Shown here piece by piece: positions 44,252 to 55,100 of a stretch of 64,000 nt of DNA. Source of the DNA: Armigeres subalbatus (Eukaryota; Arthropoda; Insecta; Diptera; Culicidae); assembly GCF_024139115.2 (NCBI RefSeq), contig NC_085140.1, positions 426,087,781-426,151,780 of the forward strand, read 5' to 3'. The notes beneath the pieces were generated by a model, which was given only the letters and a program-made list of their open reading frames with translations, was not told the origin of the DNA and ran no database searches. The position numbers and the translations under genes were made by a program. The first letter of the stretch is position 1. Every line of letters starts with the position of its first letter.

Positions 44252-44365
44252 ATAGCCATATATGGCTCCAAGAATGAGCATTTCAATATTGTGAGATATT
44301 TTGAAAGAGGTTATATTAAATTTTTCAACATGATGCTGAATGCGCCTAAAATAAACATTTTCATA

Positions 44366-44593
44366 TCCAGCTTTCCACGCTCCGTAATGGCGGCTTGTTG
44401 GTGCGTAAAAATCAATCGTTCACTGTACTGTTTGACACTAGCTGGAGGAAAGCCCACTGGCGTTCCTGGGTGAGGGGAAGGGAAAAAAGGCCTTTTCGCC
44501 TGTGAGTTTTCCTCCAGCTAGTGTCAAAAAGTACAGTGACCGATTGATTTTTACACACCGACAAGCCGCCATTACCGAGCGTGGAAAGCTGGA
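44366..44593. mobile_element. Foldback MITE F, copy 3
   Basis: 228 bp, same termini as copies 1 and 2, slightly diverged. Confidence 0.86.
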
Positions 44594-44923
44594 TTATTTG
44601 GTACTTTTTTCAGCCTACCGATAACTACCGATTTTTTTACAGTCAAGCTACCGATTTATCAAAATATAATCTGGCCACCCTGGTCGTGACGCTCGTCCGC
44701 GCTGAACTCAAATTTGGGTCAGTTTAACTCAAAATCGGAAAAACTGGCTCAAGACAAAATTGAGTTCATGGCCTTGAAGTTCATGGCCTTGAACTCAATT
44801 TTGAGTCATGGTGTCAGATATTTAATTTTGAGTTATATCTACTCAATTTCATAAAATCGAATATTTATGAAATTGAGTTTGTCAAACAAGAAGCTCGTTT
44901 TTTTTTCAAAGCAAAGTATAAAT

Positions 44924-45156
44924 CGGCACCAACATTTCAAAAGGGCGAAACTGCTTTTGTAAACAAAAGCTTCTCACGTCGCTGGTGGCCTAATTTGAGC
45001 CCACCCACAACGTCCAGTACCATTGATTGAAAGAAGAGGATTCGCTGCTTTCATCAGTGGCGTTGGATTGGGTGGGTGGGCTCAAATTAGCCCACCAGCG
45101 ACGTGAGAAGCTGTTGTTTACCAAAGCAGTTTCGCCCTTTTGAAATGTTGATGCCG
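44924..45156. mobile_element. Foldback MITE, 233 bp (CGGCACCAACATTTCAAAAG)
   Basis: Arms of about 95 bp: CGGCACCAACATTTCAAAAG ... AATTTGAGCCCACCC pair with GGGTGGGCTCAAATTAG ... CTTTTGAAATGTTGATGCCG. Confidence 0.85.
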
Positions 45157-45599
45157 AAATATTTTATTTACGTTTATCACGGAATGCATACATACATTGA
45201 GCTTATATATAATTATAATAATGTTGAATGAAACTCGGCATGAAGGGAGTCCTCAGAATTTTCGAATTGGCCATATTTAATATACATCCACACATCTAGC
45301 TCTCGGGGGGATATTTCAGGTTTCAATTCTGCATCGTTTTGCGCCGAGCATCTGGCAAATCTTCACCGGTCTTGTCCGTGGTCTTCCAGTAACATTGGAT
45401 TAAGTCGTCCAGTCATTAACTTTCTTCAAAATTCGCTAACCGGAAAGTTCCGAAGTAACTCTACAAATTCGAATAAAAAATAGTTATTATTTTAACTTCA
45501 TTCATGAATATAAAAGCGTTCAGAAACTTACCCTATAAGCAGAAATGGCCCCTTCTTGCCATCTTTGTATCTTATGCAATTGGCGAGCATACAAATGAT

Positions 45600-45700
45600 T
45601 CCAATATATAAATGTGGAAATGGTAATAGAACACAAGTTGAAATGCAGGCCAAGTTCCAGATGGAATGTAGAGCCATTGAAGAGAAGAAGGCTATATGAG
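45600..45700 (+). mobile_element. SINE type 2 tail fragment
   Basis: GGAAATGGTAATAGAACACA ... CAGGCCAAGTTCCAGATGGA with an AGAGAAGAAGG tail, matching the 3' part of 13043-13613. Confidence 0.65.
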
Positions 45701-46189
45701 TAATTGCAGAAAGTGATAACGGAAAATGTAAAAAACATATACAAGTTGCTGACAAATGTTGGATAAACTTACCGAGAAACTCGCGTATTTTTAATTACTA
45801 TATATTTTTTCCACTAAAGATTTTAAAATGTGTAGATTGAGGTTTGGACTTCGCCATTTTTCTAACATTTTCTCGGTGAACTCATTTTCATATTTTAGCC
45901 TTTTTATATTATTTTGAGTGACATTTACTCAAATTCATAAATCTCAGTTACTCAGCGTTTGACGGCTCAAAAGAAATTATGAATTTGAGATAAATCGACC
46001 CAAAATTGAGTTCAGCCGGACGAGCGTGTAGAAAAACGAAACGTCAAAACATTAGTTCCTTCAAAAAGTGTCGAAAGTCGAGTGTCGAGTGTCAGTGAAA
46101 TTGAATTATTGAATAATTTCATTATTCTGATGAATTATCGGAATAATAGAGAGATTATAAGTTGAAATAGTTTATAAAACCTGAAGAAT

Positions 46190-49100
46190 ATGTCTGTTTC
46201 CAATGAAGAAGCAGATATTCCTAAAAGCATTCAGCAACTTTGTCGCTTATGTTTGGGCGATGAATCGCTGGAAGATATCTTCAAGCAAGAGGAGGATCTC
46301 CACGAGTGGATTTTGGATTTTCTTTCGATAACGGTGAAAAACAATATTAACTAACATTTTCAACTCCAAGTGTACATTGTTACTCGCCACTTCTGTTCGC
46401 TTCCCAGGTGTGCGTTGATGATAAACTGAGCAAGTCGATTTGCTTCTGCTGCCGGACGCGGTTGCACGAGTTCCGAAGCTTCCAGCAGCAGTGTTTGGAA
46501 GTTCAGGACGTATTGAAAGGTGAAATTACATCGATTCTCGATGAGAATGCATTAAAACTTATTGTTACGGACGCTGCACATGCAGATGTGACTCACGGAG
46601 AGGGGGTTTCTGCGGATTGGGATGAAGTCTCGGAGATCAAGGAAGAAGCATTATGCGAAGAGTTATATGGCCATGAGACGGTTCAGGATCTTCCGGAAAA
46701 AACAACCGAATGGCAAGGAGAAGCTACTGGTGTTCCTGTTGTGATTGACGAAACAGAAGATTTTCACACTGAGGCAGTTTCTGGATTGGGAGTTGGATTG
46801 GTTTCAGGAATGCAAGTTGAAGAGGCTATCAATCAACCGATGGAAGATAGTATGAACAATACGGCTATTTCATCGAAAGCTAAGCAAGAAAGCAATCCAT
46901 CACAATCTACGTACTGTGGGAAAATATCAGAAACCCAGATGAAGATTTACAGTCTCCGAAGAATATATATAAAAAAACGTTTTTGTCCATTTTGCGATAA
47001 ATCGTTCAACAGATTGTAAGTAAATTTATAATACATAATTACATATTTCTCGCGTGATTTTTGAAAACGTCGTAAGTCCAAATGAGAGACTCTCTTTCAT
47101 TACGCTCTCTTTTGCTAATATCTAGGCTAGTTTAAAATTTGTTGCAATATTTTCACCTCAGCACACTAGACAAAGCTATTTTCTTCAGATCGGTGCTGGA
47201 AAATCCAATGTAAATGTTAGTATGGCTTTGTAATAATCGAAAGAGAAAGTAAACAAAGAGAGCCTATCTTTTGGACTTACGACGTTTTCAAAAATCAGAT
47301 TTTATATATTTGTTGTACCTATAATTTGCACACATTTTAATCAAGTTTATCGTTGCACTGCATATTTGTTACATATTTGAATTATGTCTTGAGCACATCT
47401 TATTATACATCACCTTGAATAACAGACTATGTAATTATTATTTTAATTTAATTGTGTTTCTGTTACAAAGTTCAACGAGTAATTGTTGCAATTTTAGTTT
47501 GATTCACTTCTGGAAATCGCGAAAACTTCTTACAAAAATAACTACAAATCCGGATGAAGAATTTGAGCTAATCAACATAGAAGAAGAGAAAGAAGTTTTA
47601 TTGCAGGTTGAAACTAAAACCGCAGACTAAAACTATTCCAATTTCAAATGAAATTTCAATCAGAGAAAGCTTCTGAATGAGGTACCGACTGTTCGACTTC
47701 GATGAAATTCTCTTCCAGCTGGCAGCTGCAGCGAAAAGTGTATGGCAAATTTGGCGAAGTATTAAGCACTGTAGTGGTGACTTGAATATTTGAATTATCT
47801 GTCGTTCCAAACTGTCAAAAAAATGTACGTCAGAACCACAGGAGCGTGCGCGCTGAAAATACACTCCAGAGAAAACACTTCAGTGTATCATCGGCGCGCG
47901 CGCTTCTGTGGCTCTGGCGTGCATTTTGTTTTAATAATTTGACATGATATTTAGAAAATTCAAATATCACTCTATAAGTGTAACTAACTTAGTTAAGATT
48001 ATAACATCGTTTGATGGAGTAAATCAAAGAGCAGATTTTTTTGCACAAAGTGTAGGACAACACTGCTATCATCCAAGATGCACAAAATATGTTAATTGCA
48101 CAAAGCGCAACGCTCAACATGTAATTGGTAATGTCTGCGGTATTTGCGCAGAAAACACTCACTTATGCAAGTTACATTCGATGAAGAATCTTGTCCCAGC
48201 CAAAATACAATTTCACCATTTTTTAATTGCGCAAAAAAAAACACTATTATAACTAGGTGAATTGATCATGGTTTTTCTTTAACGTGCATACACGATATTT
48301 TATTTTAAACATATTTAATTACCATTTTAGATCGCTTTTTAACAAACATGTGATTAAGCACAAAAAGGGACAAACGAAAATAACTGCGATTCCGGATGAG
48401 AAAATCCAGGTGAACAACCCAAATGAAGAGACGGAAGTTGTAAAACAAGTCGACGAAATAAAGGTCGAGGTGATCAACTTAGATGAGGAGACCGAAGAAG
48501 AGCTCGAAAAGGGCGATGTTGTTTCTGTTGAGCCAATGCAGGTTGAATCTGAAACTACTCCAATTTCAAATGACGTAGTCGAGTCGATAAAAGTCGAAGA
48601 ACTGATAATAGAAGACGTGGACATAGATGAAGACACCAGTCCCCAGTCTTCACTGATCGGTGACGAATCTTTCGCGCCTGTGGAAGAAGAGGTTGGCAGA
48701 AAAAGTCTAGCAGACCAGAACACGAGAGAAAGTGAACTGCTATGCGGTCAATGTAACAGACAGTTTTTGTCAAAAAAGCAGTACCAGATTCATACGTTTT
48801 ACGTGCATGAGCCTTTCATTTGCTCTGTTTGTAACAAGGGTTTCGTTTCACTGTAAGGACTATTATTTCGTGTTATAAATGACCAATTACTAACAATGTG
48901 TTATTTTAGGGGCCGCTTGGCGATACATCGAAAGTTTCATAAAAGTAAAGTCGTTATCGATAAAACCAAGAGCGAGCTGGCAACATGTGGGCAAATTGCA
49001 CGAAGGTGAGCTATATGCCATTGTTAGAATGCCTACTGTTTAGTTATTTTCTATATTTTTCAGTCGCGGTTTGCTAGAAAAATTTGAAGCCACTACTCAA

Positions 49101-52100
49101 ATGGAACTTGCGAAGGTATTCAACGCCAATGAACAGTCAAATAATTGCGATTTGGAACAAACAACAGATGAACAAAGGTTAGCTATTTGCCATCGCTCAG
49201 CTTTCTATAGTTATTTGATTTTACATTTACGTTTCAGTGCGATTGAAGAATTGCAAGCCCCCATTCCATCGGTTAATGTGAAAGTTTTCAATCCCAAGCA
49301 AGGGCCAGCTAAATTCAAACTGCGTCTCAAGAGCCTTGAGAGCAACCGTTATCTGCGGAGCCGTGCAAGAATTCTACATGGATCAAAAAAATATAAATGC
49401 TCCATTTGCAGAAAAAAGTTTAATACGACGTGAGTATTACCTTTGGATTACCTACGAAATTTCTACAATATGTAGTCATATTGCAGATTCTATTTTTCGA
49501 CCGTTCCATCTTGTTTTCTCAACCTGTCATTGTTATCTTATTTGGCCGATATAAATTTGAAATTGATTTTATGACCCCCCCCTCTAATTTCCAAAAATGT
49601 TAAGAAAATTATGTTGAGCTTTTTAGTGGAATGTCTTCACTTGTTATAAGACGACCTCACTGTTGAGGTCAAAATACGTATCTGTCAAGGTACAACCAAG
49701 TGGTGGAATTAAATGGGAAGGTACAAACTCGAGTTTCCAAAAATATTGAGGGGCATAAACAAATTATTATTTTGAAGGATTTTTTTTTTATTTTGATCAT
49801 TTTGGATCACTGTTTTTATCTTGGTAAGAAATATCTTCTTCTTCTTCTTCTTCTTCTTATTGGCATTACATCCCCACACTGGGACAGAGCCGCCTCGCAG
49901 CTTAGTGTTCATTAAGCACTTCCACAGTTATTAACTGCGAGGTTTCTAAGCCAGGTTACCATTTTTTGCATTCGTATATCATGAGGCTAACACGATGATA
50001 CTTTTATGCCCAGGGAAGTCGAGACAATTTCTGTAGAGTAGGTGGTTCTACTTGTTTGAAGAAACTTCGGAGGATTTAAGAAAAGACGTCCAAAGTTAGC
50101 GATTGCAAATTAACGAATGAATATTTATTTTCAATCAACAAATTATGTTACTAAGGGGTTTCTAGGATAACGTTGAGTATAACTGATTGGCTACTTGATT
50201 ACACCCCCTTTCAATCAGTCAGCCCAAGGCTAGTTCGTAGAGTTTTGAATCTTGAGAAATCCAATGCTTTGGTGAACATATCTGCTAGTTGGTCCTGGGT
50301 TTTGATAGGTTCTATTTTTAGAGATCCAGAAGCCACATGATCACGTAAGAAATGATATTTAATATCTATGTGTTTCGTCCGCTTTGTTTCTAAGTTCTTC
50401 GCCATACAGATACAGCCTCTGTTGTCCTCATAGATGGTAGTTGGTTTGATAGCTTCTTGCAGATCCTCTAGAATCCCTTGAAGCCAAATTGCTTCAGTGA
50501 CCGCCATGCTTAAAGCAACATATTCAGCTTCACTGGATGACGTTGCTACGGTACGTTGTTTCTTGCTGCTCCAGGAAACCGAACAACCAAACACCTTGAA
50601 CAGGTAACCGCTCACCGATTTTCGATCGTTTGTGTCCGAAGCCCAATCCGCATCTGCATATCCAATCAATGATGAACTCGATTCGTCCCGTTGGAATAAT
50701 AGTTTTATGTCTCTTGTTCCCTGTATATACCGAACCACTCGCTTTAGTGCTTGCCAATGTTGAGATTTAGGACTTTGCTGGAAACGACCCAAGTATCCAA
50801 TCGGAAAACAAATATCTGGTCGCACGCACAGCATGAGATACATCAGCGATCCCAACATTTCCCGATATGGTTCATCGATGTGTTGTCCCGTCAAGTCCAG
50901 TGACAATCCCTTTTCCATCGGAACTCTGACCGAATTGCAGTCACTCATCCCAAAACGTTTCATCAATCGGTCGATACTTGCACCTTGTAAAAGCTGCATC
51001 ACTCCGTCTTCATAGTTGTAAACTACCTTGAACCCTAACAAATGACGAAGTTCTCCATAGTCCGACATTTCAAAAAGCTTGGCCAAGTCTAGCTTCAGTT
51101 TCCGAATCGATGAAAGATTTCGTTCACAACTGGCCGTTCCGCTACAAGGGTGAAAACACAAAACAGATAGGAATCATAGAACAAACTGCAAGATTCAAAG
51201 TAGGCTTTTTGTGTATCAACAATCGACAAACGGCTCTCCCGTGTATCCAAGGCGAAAGAAAGAGACAACAAAGCATGCGATGCTGCTCTATCTTATGCGC
51301 GTTGTTCAGTAAAGCTTGACTTCCACCGCTAGGTTCGCTAGCGTTTCAAAATCCTGGAAGGACCACATTTCACTGCAATGATGCCTATATGTTATGTGGT
51401 GAAAAGGATGGCTCATCGCTGAACACATTCCTGCAACGGGTGGAAACATTCGCCGCATCAGAAGAGATCGCAGATGATTTGCTGCTGAAAAGCGTCAAAC
51501 ATTTGCTGTTGGACGATGCTCTCAACTGGTACAGCAACATGTATGCTACAGGTGTATTCGGTTCCTGGGAGGATTTCAAACGCCTAATTAGACACGAGTT
51601 CCTACCAGCAAGCTACGCTTATATTTTGAGGGCAGAGGCATACCACCGCATGCAAGGCGAGGAAGAGCCGTTCAACAAATTCTACCAGGACATCTCGACC
51701 CTATTCCAATATGTTGATCCACCGATGAGCGATCTGGAGAAGCTGTTTATAATCAAGAAGAACATGAATTCAACGTATGCGCCCATCGCCGCTTCGCAGA
51801 ACTCAATGCGATTGCTGGTGAAAGCATGCAAGGAACTGGATGAACTCCGGAAGCTGCAGCAATATCAGCGGCGGATCTCGTTGCCTTACGGTGCTTTGAT
51901 AGAACCAGCTTTAGCCACTCCAAATCCATCACAGCGTCAAGCAAAACCACAGCATCCATTGCAACGTTTTGGAAGAGTCCATGCATTGGAAGCAGACAAC
52001 GCGCAGAGCTACACAAGCGGTGAAGTACCGGTGGAAAGCGACTGTCCAGAAGAGGAGAAAATAGACCAGCGTATGGAGGCGATACTACAGCAAGTGAACG

Positions 52101-55100
52101 CTCTCAAACTACGATTCGACCGTCGTGAAGTAGTAGGTGAGCAAGTTTTCGACCAGCAGCGTCAACAATCGTCGGGCGGTAGTTCCAATCTCCAACAAGG
52201 ACAGGCGCCTGAGGCAACAATCGCTCGTGGGCCACCTGCGGTGATAATGTGCTGGAATTGTGACGAAGAGGGACACCGTTTCATGGACTGTGCTAAACCA
52301 CAGGCTGTGCTGTTCTGCTACCGCTGTGGACAGAAGGGGTTCTCGCTACGAAGTTGTCCAACGTGCCGTCAACGTTCGGGAAACGCGATGGCGGGGAACC
52401 AATAACCGAGGGAGCAGAGTCCTCGCATCAAGTCAACGATCCCTCAACAATACCAGACACACTCGAGATCAGTTCACTGATCATCAACCCCGACAATGAC
52501 AATCGCCCTCACGCAGTAGTAGAAGTTCTCGGCAGGCAGATCACAGGGTTACTCGATAGTGGCGCCAACTGCTCCATCCTAGGAGGCGATCACACGAGGT
52601 TAGCACAGGAGTTAGGACTACAGAAAACAGCACTTGAAGGAGGAATACGAACAGCTGACGGCACCGAGCACAGGATACAGTCATACACTCGGCTACCGGT
52701 AGCATACAACAACAAGAACGAAGTCGTCACAATGTTGCTACTCCCAACTTTGCCGACGTGTGTGATTTTCGGAATGAACTTCTGGAACACTTTCGGCATC
52801 AAGCCTATTTGTTGTACCATGACTCTGCAAGACGAGAAGGAAAAGAAGTCAAAACAGGAAGCGACAAAGGAGTTATGCACGGAAGAGCACATTCGACTCC
52901 AGGAAGCAATAAATAAATTCCCGAAAGCAGAACCCGGAAAGCTGGGCAGAACGGATCGCTATACCCATCGCATCGACATAGGAGACGCAAAACCACGAAA
53001 ACAACGCTACTACCCGATGTCGAAGTACGTGCTGGATGAAGTGAACAAGGAGATCGACCGTATGCTGGAACTCGACGTGATTGATGAAGCACTATTCTCG
53101 CCGTGGAATAATCCGTTAGTAGCCGTGAAAAAGAAAACTGGTCAATATCGAGTATGCCTAGACGCGCGTCACCTCAACTCGGTGATGGTAAACGAAGGGT
53201 ATCCAATACCTCAGATATCTGCGATCATGAACAATCTCAGTGGTTGCACATACATCTCAGCGATCGACCTGAAAGATGCCTTTTGGTAACTACCGCTGGA
53301 AGCCAGTTCTCGTCCAGTCACAGCGTTTACGGTGCCACAGAGAGGTCACTTCCAGTTTAAGGTCGTGCCGTTTGGTCTGTGCACGGCGAGCCAGGCTCTG
53401 GCGCGTCTCATGACCCACTTGTTCGCTGACTTGGAGCCCCATGTGTTTCATTACCTCGATGACATCATCATCTGTTCCCGTACTTTCGATGAACACATTA
53501 AGATGCTGGAGAAGGTCGCCCAACGGTTGAAGGATGCGGGACTGACTATCTCCGCCGATAAATCGAAGTTTTGTTTGGAAGAGATGAAGTACCTGGGGTA
53601 CGTGCTCAATCAAAGTGGATGGAACGTCGACCAGGAGAAGATTGAGTGCATAGTTCGGTTTCCAGTTCCGCAGTGCAGGAAGGAGGTGCAACGGTTTCTG
53701 GGCATGTCGAACTGGTATCGCAGGTTCATAGCGAACTTCTCGAGAATCGCAGTTCCTCTCACGGAGCTAACAAAGACAAAAGCGAAGTTTCGCTGGACAA
53801 GCGAAGCGGACGAAGCATTTCTGAAGCTCAAATCAGCTCTCGTATCGGCACCAGTTTTAGCGATGCCCGATCACTGCAAGCCATTCGCCATCGCCTGTGA
53901 CGCTAGCGACGTGGCGATAGGTGCTGTTTTGACCCAGGAAACTGACGGAGAAGAACACCCCATAGCATATTTCTCGCAAAAGCTATCATCCTCCGAGAGA
54001 AAATACTTAGTAACCGAGCGGGAGTGTCTCGCCGTTATCAGAGCGATTGAGAAGTTCAGAGCGTATGTGGAAGGAACAAGGTTTACGGTGCACTGCGATC
54101 ACTCGGCGTTAAGCTACCTCAAGTCCATGAAGAACCCGACGGCGCTCATGAGTCGCTGGATACTAAGACTCAACGCATTCGACTTCGACATAAGATATCG
54201 GAAGGGAGTAATCAACACAGTTCCAGACGCGCTGTCGAGGATCGTGAACACACTGGTGTTTTCGGTGAATGGTTCGTTCGATCAGTGGTATCAGCAGTTG
54301 GTCCAACGAGTGCAACAGGATGGTGACAAGTTTCCAGATTTCCGCGTGGTGAACCAAGAACTCTACAAGAACTGCAGTTGCAAGAACCAAGAAGGAGCAG
54401 TAGAACACAAGTGGAAGAAGGTCGTGCCACTCAATCAGCGAGCAGAAGTAATTGCGAAGTTCCACGATTCAACCTCGGGAGCACATCTAGGCTTCCAAAA
54501 AACATGGCAGAAAATCCAAAATCACTTCTACTGGCCGAAAATGATTGAAGATGTAGCTCGATACGTAAGAAGCTGTGAAACTTGTAAAGCAAGTAAGGCC
54601 CCAAACAAAGCGATGATGCCGAATATGGGAGGCCCGAAGCCCGCTCGCGTGCCGTGGGAGTTGGTATCCATTGACTTTGTCGGTCCGTTCACTCGCTCAC
54701 GCACCGGAAACACGGTGATGCTCGTCATAGTGGACTGGGTAACAAAATACGTCATCGTTCATCCAATGAGGTCAGCAGACTCGCTCAAAATGGTGGAATT
54801 TCTGGAAAGACAAGTTTTCCTTCGATACTCGCGGCCACGGATCATCCTCTCAGACAATGGAAAGCAGTTTCTTTCGGCAGCTTTCAAAGCTTTGATCTGC
54901 AAGCATAACATCATTCACATGAAGACCGCGTTCTACTGTCCGATGGTGAACAATGCCGAATGAATGAATAGCGTACTGATCCCGTGCATACGTGCTCTCC
55001 TGGATGAAGACCACCGAGGGTGGGACGAGAACCTACCAGCGATCGTCGCAGCTATAAGCGAAGCGAAGCACGAAGCCACCGGTGTCAGTCCGCATTACGC

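Larger units (their letters stand above)
44688..46028. mobile_element. TIR element, 1.34 kb, upstream of gene 5
   Basis: Left end GACGCTCGTCCGCGCTGAAC; reverse complement of the right end CACGCTCGTCCGGCTGAACT. TA follows the right end. It holds a 233-bp foldback (44924-45156) and a SINE type 2 tail fragment (about 45600-45700). Ends 162 bp before the gene 5 start codon. Confidence 0.65.
50032..51135 (-). mobile_element. 5'-truncated Ty1/Copia retrotransposon
   Basis: Minus-strand element consisting of the C-terminal end of pol and a 3' LTR. The opposite end breaks at about 51135 inside the reverse transcriptase region and is joined to unrelated DNA and an oppositely oriented Gypsy element. 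Lies in gene 5 intron 6, antisense to the gene. Confidence 0.82.

Noticed and set aside
49430..49560. Extension of gene 5 past exon 6 using the TTGCAG acceptor at about 49484
   Set aside because: The resulting peptide has no second half of the split finger, whereas exon 7 at 61371 completes it exactly.
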